NCBI RefSeq assembly: GCF_024213665.1
Contig: NZ_JANAVP010000035.1
Span: 1-64,000, forward strand
DNA: 64,000 nucleotides
Source of the DNA: Streptomyces sp. A3M-1-3
GTDB lineage: Bacteria; Actinomycetota; Actinomycetes; Streptomycetales; Streptomycetaceae
Direction of reading: 5' to 3'
A program made the translations under genes and the position numbers. A model generated the notes under the pieces. It was not told where the DNA came from. It ran no database searches and saw only the letters and a list, made by a program, of their open reading frames with translations. Of this stretch, positions 50,564-59,428 are shown in pieces. The first letter of the stretch is position 1. The number at the start of each line of letters is the position of its first letter.

Positions 50564-52342
50564 CTACGCGCCCAGCAGCTTCCGCACCCGGTCCGCGCCG
50601 ACCGCCAGCAGCAGCGTGGGCAGCCGCGGGCCGGTGTCCTTGCCGACCAGCAGGTGGTACAGCAGCGCGAAGAACGACCGCTGCGCGGTCTTCAGCTCGG
50701 GCGTCGGCTTGGCGTCCGGCTCCAGGCCCGCCATCACCTTCGGCACGCCGTAGACGAGCGTGGTGAGCCCGTCCAGCGACCAGTGCGTGTCCAGGCCCTC
50801 CAGCAGCAGCCGCAGCGACTCGCGCGCCTGCTCGTCCAGGGAGCCGAGGAGCTCCTTGTCCGGCTCCTCGCGTACGAGCGTGCGCTGCTCGGCCGGGACC
50901 TGGGTGGTGATCCAGTTCTCGGCGCGGTCGAGCCGCGGGCGCGCCTCGTCAAGCGAGGAGAGCGGGTTCGCCGGGTCCAGGTCGCTGAGGATCCGCAGCG
51001 TCTGCTCGTCATGTCCGGCCGTGATGTCGACGACCGAGGCGAGCGTGCGGTACGGCAGCGGGCGCGGCGTACGCGGCAGCTCGCCGGCGGCCGTGCGGGT
51101 GGCCCGCGAGTACGCCGCCGCGTCGGCCGGCAGCACCGAGCCGTCCGCGACCTTGCGCTCCAGCGAGTCCCACTCGTCGTACAGCCGCTGGATCTCCTGG
51201 TCGAACGCGATCTTGAAGGCCTGGTTCGGCCGGCGCCTCGCGTACAGCCAGCGCAGCAGCGGGGCTTCCATGATCTGCAGAGCGTCGGCGGGGGTCGGCA
51301 CGCCCCCCTTGGACGACGACATCTTCGCCATCCCGGAGATCCCCACGAAGGCGTACATCGGGCCGATCGGCTGCACGCCGTCGAAGACCTCGCGCACGAT
51401 CTGCCCGCCGACGACGAATGACGAGCCGGGCGAGGAGTGGTCGACGCCGGAGGGCTCGAAGATGACGCCCTCGTAGGCCCAGCGCATCGGCCAGTCGACC
51501 TTCCAGACCAGCTTGCCGCCGTTGAACTCGCTCAGCAGCACGGTCTCGGCGTGCCCGCAGGCGGAGCACGTGTACGCGAGGGCCGTGGTCACGGCGTCGT
51601 ACGCCGTGACCGTCGTCAGGTCCTTCTGGCAGACGGTGCAGTACGGCTTGTACGGGAAGTAGCCCGCGGAGCCGCCGCTGCCGTCGTCCTCGTTCGCCGC
51701 GCCGGAGCCCTCGGCGGCCTCCAGCTCGGCCTCGTCGACCGGCTTCTGCTGCTGCTTCCCCTTCGAACCCGCGGCGGCGGGCTTGTCCTTGGTGCGGTAG
51801 CGGTCCAGGACGGCGTCGATGTCGGCCCGGTGCTTCATCGCGTGCAGGATCTGCTCGCGGTAGACACCGGCCGTGTACTGCTCGGTCTGGCTGATTCCGT
51901 CGTACTCGACACCCAGCTCGTCCAGCGCCGCGACCATGGCGGCCTTGAAGTGCTCGGCCCAGTTCGGGTACGCGGAACCCGCCGGCGCGGGCACCGACGT
52001 CAGCGGCTTGCCGATGTGCTCGGCCCAGGAGTCGTCGACTCCGGGGACACCCGCGGGCACCTTGCGGTACCGGTCGTAGTCGTCCCACGAGAGGACGTGC
52101 CGGACCTCGGTGCCGCGCCGCCGGATCTCGTCGGCGACCAGGTGCGGGGTCATGACCTCACGCAGGTTGCCCAGGTGGATCGGCCCGGAGGGGGAGAGTC
52201 CGGACGCGACGACGACCACCGGAGCGGCAGTGGCGCCCGCGTGTTTCGCGCCAGGCGCACGTCGCTCCGCCTCGGCGATGACCTCGTCCGCGAAACGGGA
52301 GACCCAGTCGGTCTCGGTGCTGCTCTGAGCCACGATCGGCAC
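50564..52342 (-). CDS. lysS: Lysyl-tRNA synthetase, class I
   Basis: A 592-residue class I lysyl-tRNA synthetase, the archaeal type also used in many actinobacteria. Signature motifs are SGPIHLGN (HIGH-like, about residue 52) and KMSSSKG (about 339). A zinc-binding cysteine set occurs in YCTVCQKDL and YTCSACGHAE. A Lys/Gln/Glu-rich insert lies at about 195-225. It charges tRNA-Lys with ATP. Divergent from argS with a gap of about 146 bases to the argS start chosen here. Confidence 0.96.
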   Translation of the reverse strand: MPIVAQSSTETDWVSRFADEVIAEAERRAPGAKHAGATAAPVVVVASGLSPSGPIHLGNLREVMTPHLVADEIRRRGTEVRHVLSWDDYDRYRKVPAGVPGVDDSWAEHIGKPLTSVPAPAGSAYPNWAEHFKAAMVAALDELGVEYDGISQTEQYTAGVYREQILHAMKHRADIDAVLDRYRTKDKPAAAGSKGKQQQKPVDEAELEAAEGSGAANEDDGSGGSAGYFPYKPYCTVCQKDLTTVTAYDAVTTALAYTCSACGHAETVLLSEFNGGKLVWKVDWPMRWAYEGVIFEPSGVDHSSPGSSFVVGGQIVREVFDGVQPIGPMYAFVGISGMAKMSSSKGGVPTPADALQIMEAPLLRWLYARRRPNQAFKIAFDQEIQRLYDEWDSLERKVADGSVLPADAAAYSRATRTAAGELPRTPRPLPYRTLASVVDITAGHDEQTLRILSDLDPANPLSSLDEARPRLDRAENWITTQVPAEQRTLVREEPDKELLGSLDEQARESLRLLLEGLDTHWSLDGLTTLVYGVPKVMAGLEPDAKPTPELKTAQRSFFALLYHLLVGKDTGPRLPTLLLAVGADRVRKLLGA

Positions 52343-52488
52343 GTCCTTCTTTCTCGAAAGCTGGCGTAGGCCATTCTCCCAGACGGAACAGCCCTGTCCG
52401 GGGTTGCCCTTTATTCAGCGAAGAGGGTGTCTCCACCATGGGATACTCAAGGCTGCCCACCCATACATACCGACAGGAACGGCACCTC

Positions 52489-54249
52489 ATGGCCTCGGTC
52501 CCTTCCCTCGCTTCAACCGTCCATCAGCGCGTCGCGGACGCCCTCTCGGCAGCCCTGCCGGAGGCCGGCACCGCCGACCCGCTGCTGCGACGAAGCGACC
52601 GGGCCGACTTCCAGGCCAACGGGATCCTCGCGCTCGCCAAGAAGGCCAAGGCGAACCCGCGTGAGCTGGCCGCCCAGGTCGCCGGCGGCCTGCCCGCCAA
52701 CGACGTGATCAAGGAGATCGAGGTCTCGGGCCCCGGCTTCCTCAACATCACCATCGCCGACCGGGCGATCACCGAGACCCTCGCCGCGCGGGCCGCGGAC
52801 GAGCGGCTCGGTGTCCCGTACGCCGAGAACCCGGGCACCACGGTCGTCGACTACGCCCAGCCCAACGTGGCCAAGGAGATGCACGTCGGCCACCTCCGCT
52901 CCGCGGTGATCGGCGACGCGATGGTAAAGATCCTGGAGTTCGCGGGCGAGAAGGTGGTCCGCCGCCACCACATCGGCGACTGGGGCACCCAGTTCGGCAT
53001 GCTCATCCAGTACCTGATCGAGCACCCGCACGAGCTGGACCACGAGGGCAGCAGGGAGGTCTCCGGCGAGGAGGCCATGTCCAGCCTCAACCGGATCTAC
53101 AAGGCCGCGCGGGTCCTGTTCGACTCGGACGAGGAGTTCAAGGACCGCGCGCGCCGCCGGGTCGTCGACCTCCAGGCCGGCGAGAAGGAGACGCTCGCCC
53201 TCTGGCAGCGGTTCGTCGACGAGTCGAAGATCTACTTCTACTCGGTCTTCGGCAAGCTCGACATGGAGATCCGCGACGCCGATGTCGTCGGCGAGTCGGG
53301 CTACAACGAGATGCTCGAAGAGACCTGCCACATCCTCGAGGAGTCGGGCGTCGCGGTCCGCTCCGAGGGCGCGCTGTGCGTCTTCTTCGACGATGTGAAG
53401 GGCCCGGACGGCAACCCGGTCCCACTGATCGTGAAGAAGTCGAACGGCGGGTACGGGTACGCCGCGACCGACCTCTCCGCGATCCGCGACCGCGTCCAGA
53501 GCCTGGGCGCGGACACACTGGTGTACGTCGTGGACGCCCGCCAGTCCCTGCACTTCAAGATGGTCTTCGAGACCGCGCGCCGGGCGGGCTGGCTGAACGA
53601 CCAGGAAAAGGCCGTCCAGCTGGCCTTCGGCACGGTGCTGGGCAAGGACGGCAAGCCGTTCAAGACACGTGAGGGCGAGACGGTCCGGCTGGTGGACCTG
53701 CTGGACGAGGCGGTCGAGCGGGCGGCGGCGGTCGTACGGGAGAAGGCCCAGGACCTGACCGAGGAGGAGATCGCCGAGCGCGCCGCCCAGGTGGGCATCG
53801 GCGCGATCAAGTACGCGGATCTGTCGACGTCGGCCTCTCGCGACTACAAGTTCGACCTGGACCAGATGGTGTCTCTCAACGGTGACACGAGCGTCTACCT
53901 CCAGTACGCGTACGCCCGTATCCAGTCGATCCTGCGCAAGGCCGGGGACGCGAAGCCGGCCGCCCACCCGGAGCTCGGACTGGCCCCGGCAGAGCGCGCG
54001 TTGGGGCTGCACCTGGACCGGTTCGCGGAGGTCCTGGCCGAGGTCGCATCGTCGTACGAGCCGCACAAGCTGGCCGCATACCTCTACCAGCTGGCGTCGC
54101 ACTACACGGCCTTCTACGCCGACTGCCCGGTCCTGAAGGCCGAGACTCCGGAAATGGTGGAGAACCGCCTCTTCCTCTGCGACCTGACAGCCCGCACGCT
54201 CCACCAGGGCATGGCCCTCCTCGGCATCCGTACTCCCGAGCGCCTCTGA
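52489..54249 (+). CDS. argS: Arginyl-tRNA synthetase
   Basis: A 586-residue class I arginyl-tRNA synthetase. The HIGH-like signature is in AQPNVAKEMHVGHLRSA (about residues 124-140). The later lysine-bearing loop is FGTVLGKDGKPFKTREG rather than a classical KMSKS, as is common for ArgRS, and the anticodon-binding domain ends ALLGIRTPERL. An upstream in-frame ATG (52438) would add 17 poorly conserved residues; the chosen ATG has AGGAA ten bases before it. Confidence 0.96.
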   Translation: MASVPSLASTVHQRVADALSAALPEAGTADPLLRRSDRADFQANGILALAKKAKANPRELAAQVAGGLPANDVIKEIEVSGPGFLNITIADRAITETLAARAADERLGVPYAENPGTTVVDYAQPNVAKEMHVGHLRSAVIGDAMVKILEFAGEKVVRRHHIGDWGTQFGMLIQYLIEHPHELDHEGSREVSGEEAMSSLNRIYKAARVLFDSDEEFKDRARRRVVDLQAGEKETLALWQRFVDESKIYFYSVFGKLDMEIRDADVVGESGYNEMLEETCHILEESGVAVRSEGALCVFFDDVKGPDGNPVPLIVKKSNGGYGYAATDLSAIRDRVQSLGADTLVYVVDARQSLHFKMVFETARRAGWLNDQEKAVQLAFGTVLGKDGKPFKTREGETVRLVDLLDEAVERAAAVVREKAQDLTEEEIAERAAQVGIGAIKYADLSTSASRDYKFDLDQMVSLNGDTSVYLQYAYARIQSILRKAGDAKPAAHPELGLAPAERALGLHLDRFAEVLAEVASSYEPHKLAAYLYQLASHYTAFYADCPVLKAETPEMVENRLFLCDLTARTLHQGMALLGIRTPERL

Positions 54250-54264
54250 TCACACGCGCCACGG

Positions 54265-54299
54265 CGAGGCCCCCCACCGGTTCCCGGTGGGGGGCCTCG
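54265..54299. terminator. Strong terminator between convergent argS and DUF1876 genes
   Basis: A perfect 15-base-pair stem (54265-54279 with 54285-54299) around a five-base loop, 15 bases after the argS stop and 16 before the end of the convergent gene, so it likely serves both. Confidence 0.85.
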
Positions 54300-54315
54300 T
54301 CATGCCCGGGGTGGG

Positions 54316-54585
54316 TCAGGTCAGCGGGTGCGACGGTCTGCTCGTGGCCTCGTCGATCTCCGCGTGCGCCTTCTGCAGCAGCTGCGACGCGAGGTCCATG
54401 AGCGCCCGCGCGCCCGCGATCTCCTCGCCCACCCGCAGCTGTTCCGGATCGGAGGGGTGGCGGCTGGCGTTCCCGTGGGCCCGGAACTCCGTGCCGTCAC
54501 CGAGCCGCACCATCGCGGCGGCCTTGGTCTTGTCGCCCTCCTCGCGGAACTCCATCTCGATGTGCCATCCGACGAGTGTCTGCAT
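54316..54585 (-). CDS. DUF1876 domain protein
   Basis: An 89-residue protein matching the dsRBD-like DUF1876 family common in Streptomyces. It starts MQTLVGWHIEMEFREEGDKTKA and contains DGTEFRAHGNASRHPSDPEQLRVGEEIAGARAL, ending TSRPSHPLT. Thought to adopt a double-stranded-RNA-binding-like fold, but function is unproven. Single gene, divergent from the chitinase gene. Confidence 0.88.
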   Translation of the reverse strand: MQTLVGWHIEMEFREEGDKTKAAAMVRLGDGTEFRAHGNASRHPSDPEQLRVGEEIAGARALMDLASQLLQKAHAEIDEATSRPSHPLT

Positions 54586-54686
54586 GGCCGATCACCTCCA
54601 GTGGTTCCGCTTCCAGAGTGCGCCGCGCGGGCGCTTATCACCACCCCTGCCCGCCTGAACATCGGTCACATTGGCCTGGACCCTTG

Positions 54687-54700
54687 ACTGGTCCAGACCA
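54687..54700 (+). promoter_or_regulatory. DasR-like operator (dre) in the chitinase promoter
   Basis: actggtccagacca matches the known DasR element ACTGGTCTAGACCA at 13 of 14 positions and is an inverted repeat centred between the half sites. It overlaps a TTGACT -35-like hexamer (54684-54689). DasR represses chitin genes until an amino-sugar phosphate binds, so this gene should respond to chitin. Confidence 0.8.
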
Positions 54701-54761
54701 AAACGCTTGAGTGGGCGGCGGCACCACAACCCCCCACCCGCGCAGAGGAGTTGAGCGCGCG

Positions 54762-55673
54762 ATGCGTAACCGTGTCATGTCCCTGCCGATGGCGATGCTC
54801 GTCGCCATCGGCCTGGCGGCCCTCATGCCCGCCTCCGCCGCTTCCGCCGCCCCCTCGGCCCCCGCCACCGGTCCCTGCGACACCGCCCCCCAGTGGGTAC
54901 AGGGCAGGTCCTACACCACTGGCAACGTTGTCAAATACACCGACGGCAAGTTCTACATCGCCGAGCACGACAACCCGGGTTACGACCCCACCATCAGCAC
55001 CTGGTACTGGGACCCGTACACCTGCAGCGGCGGCGGCACCACGCCCGACCCCTCCGGCTTCGTCGTCAGCGAGGCCCAGTTCAACCAGATGTTCCCGAAC
55101 CGGAACTCCTTCTACACGTACAGCGGTCTGACCGCCGCGCTCAGCGCGTATCCCGGCTTCGCGAAGACGGGCAGCGACACCATCAGGAAGCAGGAGGCCG
55201 CGGCCTTCCTCGCCAACGTCAGCCATGAGACCGGCGGCCTGGTCCACATCGTGGAGCAGAACACCGCCAACTACCCGCACTACTGCGACTGGAGCCAGTC
55301 GTACGGCTGCCCGGCCGGCCAGGCCGCGTACTACGGCCGCGGACCGATCCAGCTCAGCTGGAACTTCAACTACAAGGCCGCCGGCGACGCACTAGGACTC
55401 GACCTGCTGAACAACCCCTGGCTTGTACAGAACAACGCCGCGGTCGCCTGGAAGACCGGCCTCTGGTACTGGAACACCCAGACCGGCCCCGGCACGGTGA
55501 CCCCGCACAACGCCATGGTGGGCAGCCGCGGCTTCGGCGAGACGATCCGCAGCATCAACGGCAGCCTGGAGTGCAACGGCGGCAACCCCGCCCAGGTCCA
55601 GAGCCGCATCAACAACTACCAGCGGTTCGTCCAGATCCTCGGCACCACCCCCGGCGGCAACCTCAGCTGCTGA
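54762..55673 (+). CDS. Family 19 chitinase with chitin-binding module
   Basis: A 303-residue secreted chitinase. A Sec signal ends near MPASAASAAP. A CBM5/12 chitin-binding module follows at about residues 38-87 (PQWVQGRSYTTGNVVKYTDGK with aromatic WYWDPY). A GH19 catalytic domain runs from about 97 to 303, with the catalytic Glu in VSHETGG and the GPIQLSWNFNY segment. It hydrolyses chitin with inversion. Start at the ATG after GAGGAG; upstream lies the DasR-like site. Confidence 0.94.
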   Translation: MRNRVMSLPMAMLVAIGLAALMPASAASAAPSAPATGPCDTAPQWVQGRSYTTGNVVKYTDGKFYIAEHDNPGYDPTISTWYWDPYTCSGGGTTPDPSGFVVSEAQFNQMFPNRNSFYTYSGLTAALSAYPGFAKTGSDTIRKQEAAAFLANVSHETGGLVHIVEQNTANYPHYCDWSQSYGCPAGQAAYYGRGPIQLSWNFNYKAAGDALGLDLLNNPWLVQNNAAVAWKTGLWYWNTQTGPGTVTPHNAMVGSRGFGETIRSINGSLECNGGNPAQVQSRINNYQRFVQILGTTPGGNLSC

Positions 55674-55692
55674 CAAGACCCCCCACGGGAAA

Positions 55693-55731
55693 GGCTGCGG
55701 GCCGGGGACGACGCATCCCCGGCCCGCAGCC
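55693..55731 (+). terminator. Chitinase terminator
   Basis: A perfect 16-base-pair stem (55693-55708 with 55716-55731) around a seven-base loop, 19 bases after the chitinase stop and 12 before the end of convergent hemB. Confidence 0.85.
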
Positions 55732-55743
55732 ACACCTCGCGGG

Positions 55744-56733
55744 TCACAGCCCGCGCGCGACCTCCGTCGCCCAGTACGTCAGGATCATGCTCGCGCCCGC
55801 GCGCTTGATGCCGGTCAGGGTCTCCAGGATCGCCTTGTCCCGGTCGATCCAGCCCTTCTCCGCCGCCGCCTCGACCATCGCGTACTCGCCGGAGATCTGG
55901 TACGCGGCCACCGGCACGTCCACCGACTCCGCCACCCGGTACAGGATGTCCAGGTACGGACCGGCCGGCTTGACCATCACCATGTCGGCGCCCTCTTCGA
56001 GGTCGAGCGCCAGCTCCCGCAGGGACTCCCGGGCGTTCGCCGGGTCCTGCTGGTACGTCTTGCGGTCGCCTGTCAGCGACGAGCCGACAGCCTCCCGGAA
56101 CGGGCCGTAGAAGGCCGAGGAGTATTTCGCGGTGTACGCGAGCACGGCCACGTCCTCGTGACCGGTCTGGTCCAGCGCGTCGCGGATGACACCGACCTGA
56201 CCGTCCATCATGCCGCTCGGGCCCACCACATGGACGCCCGCGTCGGCCTGGACCTGCGCCATCTCGGCGTACCGCTCCAGCGTCGCGTCGTTGTCGACCC
56301 GCCCTTCGGCGTCGAGCACACCGCAGTGGCCGTGGTCCGTGTACTCGTCCAGGCACAGGTCCGACATGATGACGAGGTCGTCGCCCACCTCGGCGCGGAC
56401 ATCGCGGATCGCGACCTGGAGGATGCCGTCCGGGTCCGTACCCGCCGTACCGGCCGCGTCCTTCTTCTCGTCCGCCGGCACGCCGAAGAGCATGATCCCG
56501 GAGACACCCGCGGAAACCGCCTCGACGGCGGCCTTTCGCAGCGTGTCCCGGCTGTGTTGGACAACGCCGGGCATCGCGGAGATCGCGACCGGCTCGGTCA
56601 CGCCCTCCCGTACGAACGCCGGAAGGATCAGGTCCGACGGGTGCAGCCGCGTCTCGGCCACCATCCGCCGCATCGCCGGGGTGGTGCGCAGCCGGCGCGG
56701 CCGTGAGCCGGGGAAGGATCCGTACACAGTCAT
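55744..56733 (-). CDS. hemB: Delta-aminolevulinic acid dehydratase (porphobilinogen synthase)
   Basis: A 329-residue HemB that condenses two aminolevulinates to porphobilinogen. The two active-site lysines are in LAYTAKYSSAFYGPFR and ADMVMVKPAGPYLD. The DLCLDEYTDHGHCGVLD segment is the metal-binding region, with the Asp/Cys pattern of the Zn- or Mg-using group. It starts 68 bases downstream of the hemD-like gene on the minus strand and ends the rex-hemA-hemC-hemD-hemB series. Confidence 0.96.
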   Translation of the reverse strand: MTVYGSFPGSRPRRLRTTPAMRRMVAETRLHPSDLILPAFVREGVTEPVAISAMPGVVQHSRDTLRKAAVEAVSAGVSGIMLFGVPADEKKDAAGTAGTDPDGILQVAIRDVRAEVGDDLVIMSDLCLDEYTDHGHCGVLDAEGRVDNDATLERYAEMAQVQADAGVHVVGPSGMMDGQVGVIRDALDQTGHEDVAVLAYTAKYSSAFYGPFREAVGSSLTGDRKTYQQDPANARESLRELALDLEEGADMVMVKPAGPYLDILYRVAESVDVPVAAYQISGEYAMVEAAAEKGWIDRDKAILETLTGIKRAGASMILTYWATEVARGL

Positions 56734-56801
56734 CTTCAGTCGCCTCTTGGACTCTTGGATGTTTCGGCGGGAGCCCGGCCGGCAGCCGGGCTCCCCGCAC
56801 G

Positions 56802-58472
56802 TCAGGTGGTGCGCCGGCGGCGTGCTCCGGGGCGGCGCTCGCTCGGCCTGGTGACCGGCTCGCCCGCATCCTTCGCCGCCTCGCGGCGCTGCGCGCCGAA
56901 CTCCGCGAGCGCCTCGGCCAGCTTGTGCACCGACGGCTCCGGCGAGAGTACGTCCACACGCAGCCCGTGCTCCTCGGCCGTCTTGGCCGTGGCGGGACCG
57001 ATACAGGCGATGACCGTGACGTTGTGCGGCTTGCCCGCGATGCCGACGAGGTTGCGGACCGTACTCGAAGAGGTGAAGAGCACCGCGTCGAAGCCGCCGC
57101 CCTTGATGGCCTCACGGGTGTCGGCCGGCGGCGGCGAGGCGCGCACGGTCCGGTAGGCCGTGACGTCGTCGACCTCCCAGCCGAGCTCGATCAGCCCGGC
57201 CACCAGCGTCTCGGTGGCGATGTCGGCGCGCGGCAGGAAGACGCGGTCGATCGGGTCGAAGACCGGGTCGTACGGCGGCCAGTCCTCCAGCAGTCCGGCC
57301 GCGGACTGCTCGCCGCTGGGCACCAGGTCCGGCTTCACACCGAACTCGATGAGCGACCTGGCGGTCTGCTCGCCCACGGCGGCGACCTTGATGCCCGCGA
57401 AGGCACGGGCGTCGAGCCCGTACTCCTCGAACTTCTCCCGGACCGCCTTCACCGCGTTGACCGACGTGAAGGCGATCCACTCGTAGCGGCCGGTGACCAG
57501 GCCCTTGACCGCGCGTTCCATCTGCTGGGGCGTACGCGGCGGCTCGACGGCGATCGTCGGGACCTCGTGCGGCACCGCGCCGTACGACCTGAGCTGGTCG
57601 GAGAGCGAGGCCGCCTGCTCCTTCGTACGCGGCACGAGCACCCGCCACCCGAAGAGCGGCTTCGACTCGAACCACGACAGCTGGTCGCGCCGGGCGGCAG
57701 CAGTGCGCTCGCCGACCACGGCTATGACGGGCTGGTGGCCCTCCGGGGACGGCAGTACCTTCGCCTGCTTCAGGACCTGCGCCACGGTTCCCAGTGTCGC
57801 GCTCCACGTCCGCTGGCGCGTGGTGGTGCCGGCGACGGTGACGGTCATCGGGGTGTCCGGCTTGCGGCCGGCCGCGACGAGTTCGCCCGCGGCCGCGGCC
57901 ACGGCCTCCAGGGTCGTCGAGACCACGGCCGTCGCATCGCTCGCGCCGACCTCGGTCCAGCAGCGCTGGGAGGCCGTACGGGCATCGACGAACCGGACGT
58001 CCGCGCCCTGCGCGTCGCGCAGCGGTACACCGGCGTACGCGGGTACACCCACCGCGGTGGCGACACCGGGCACTACCTCGAAGGGGATGCCTTCGGCGGC
58101 GCAGGCGAGCATCTCGTCACCGGCGTTGCCGTCGAGACCGGGGTCGCCCGAAACCGCACGGACCACCCGCCTGCCGCTGCGCGCGGCCTCCATGACAAGA
58201 TTGGCGGCGTCCCGGATCACCGGGACCCCGGCGGTTCCTGACGTCTCGTCAACGACCGTCAGCTGAGGCACGCTTTGATCAAACACAGCGACGTCCGCCC
58301 GCGCATGCGTACGCACCACGTCGAGCACATGCGGCTCGGCGATCAGTACGTCCGCACTCGCGAGCGCCTCGACGGCGCGCAGCGTGAGCAGTCCCGGATC
58401 TCCGGGTCCGGCACCCAGGAAGGTGACGTGCCCGGATGCCGGGAAGGCGTGGTTGGCGGTGGTGGGGCTCAA
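56802..58472 (-). CDS. hemD: Uroporphyrinogen-III C-methyltransferase/uroporphyrinogen-III synthase fusion
   Basis: A 556-residue bifunctional protein. The N-terminal 250 residues are a SUMT methyltransferase (GHVTFLGAGPGDPGLLTLRAVEALASADVLIAE, later SGDPGLDGNAGDEM and PGVATAVGVPAYAGVPL). The C-terminal part (about 285-540) is HemD, with LVPRTKEQAASLSDQL, WIAFTSVNAVKAVREKF and FTSSSTVRNLVGIAG. It directs porphyrin precursors to haem and sirohaem/cobalamin. The start is a rare TTG that overlaps the hemC stop (TTGA). The tail after about 540 is Arg-rich. Actinobacterial hemD genes commonly have this fusion. Confidence 0.93.
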   Translation of the reverse strand: MSPTTANHAFPASGHVTFLGAGPGDPGLLTLRAVEALASADVLIAEPHVLDVVRTHARADVAVFDQSVPQLTVVDETSGTAGVPVIRDAANLVMEAARSGRRVVRAVSGDPGLDGNAGDEMLACAAEGIPFEVVPGVATAVGVPAYAGVPLRDAQGADVRFVDARTASQRCWTEVGASDATAVVSTTLEAVAAAAGELVAAGRKPDTPMTVTVAGTTTRQRTWSATLGTVAQVLKQAKVLPSPEGHQPVIAVVGERTAAARRDQLSWFESKPLFGWRVLVPRTKEQAASLSDQLRSYGAVPHEVPTIAVEPPRTPQQMERAVKGLVTGRYEWIAFTSVNAVKAVREKFEEYGLDARAFAGIKVAAVGEQTARSLIEFGVKPDLVPSGEQSAAGLLEDWPPYDPVFDPIDRVFLPRADIATETLVAGLIELGWEVDDVTAYRTVRASPPPADTREAIKGGGFDAVLFTSSSTVRNLVGIAGKPHNVTVIACIGPATAKTAEEHGLRVDVLSPEPSVHKLAEALAEFGAQRREAAKDAGEPVTRPSERRPGARRRRTT

Positions 58473-59428
58473 AGTGCTCGCTCCCCCATAAGACCGGCCG
58501 CACCCTTGGCGAGCATCTCGGACGCGAGTTCGCGACCGAGCGCGAGGGCGTCGCCGTGCGACGTGGGTACGGGACCGGTGGTGGACATCTGCACCAGCGT
58601 GGAGCCGTCGGTCGTGCCGACGACGCCGCGCAGGCGCATTTCGGTGACAACCTGTCCGTCGGCCAGCAGGTCGGCGAGCGCACCCACAGGTGCGCTGCAG
58701 CCGGCCTCCAGGGCGGCGAGCAGGGATCGCTCGGCGGTCACGGCGGCCCGGGTGTACGGGTCGTCGAGCTCTCCGAGCGCGGCAGCGAGGTCTGCGTTTG
58801 CCGCAGTGCACTCGACAGCCAGGGCTCCTTGGCCGGGGGCGGGCAGGACGGCGTCGACCGACAGGAACTCGGTCACCTCGTCGGTCCTGCCGATGCGGGC
58901 CAGACCCGCGGCGGCGAGAACCACCGCGTCCAGCTCCCCGTTCCGTACATATCCGATGCGCGTGTCGATGTTCCCACGGATCGGCACGGTCTCGATCCGC
59001 AGACCGTGCGAGCGCGCGTACGCGTTGAGCTGCGCCATCCGGCGCGGCGAACCGGTACCGATCCTCGCGCCGGCCGGCAGCTGCTCGAAGGTCAGCCCGT
59101 CGCGCGCGACCAGCACATCGCGGGGGTCTTCGCGCTTCGGGATCGCGGCCAGCACCAGATCGTCCGGCTGCCCGGTCGGCAGGTCCTTGAGCGAGTGCAC
59201 GGCGAAGTCGACGTCGCCGCGGACCAGCGCGTCACGCAGGGCGGTGACGAACACACCCGTCCCGCCGATCTGCGCGAGATGCTCGCGGGAGGTGTCTCCG
59301 TACGTGGTGATCTCCACCAGCTCGACGGGGCGCCCGGTGATCCTGCGCACCGCCTCCGCGACGTGTCCGGACTGGGCCATGGCGAGCTTGCTGCGCCTGG
59401 TTCCCAGCTTCAAAGCGGCTTGGGTCAT
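58469..59428 (-). CDS. hemC: Hydroxymethylbilane synthase (porphobilinogen deaminase)
   Basis: A 319-residue HemC that polymerises four porphobilinogens. The dipyrromethane cofactor Cys is in ALEAGCSAPVGA (about residue 238); HSLKDLPTGQPDDLVLAAIP and IGTGSPRRMAQL are active-site regions. The ATG overlaps the hemA stop (ATGA), and its own stop overlaps the TTG of hemD. Confidence 0.96.
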   Translation of the reverse strand: MTQAALKLGTRRSKLAMAQSGHVAEAVRRITGRPVELVEITTYGDTSREHLAQIGGTGVFVTALRDALVRGDVDFAVHSLKDLPTGQPDDLVLAAIPKREDPRDVLVARDGLTFEQLPAGARIGTGSPRRMAQLNAYARSHGLRIETVPIRGNIDTRIGYVRNGELDAVVLAAAGLARIGRTDEVTEFLSVDAVLPAPGQGALAVECTAANADLAAALGELDDPYTRAAVTAERSLLAALEAGCSAPVGALADLLADGQVVTEMRLRGVVGTTDGSTLVQMSTTGPVPTSHGDALALGRELASEMLAKGAAGLMGERAL

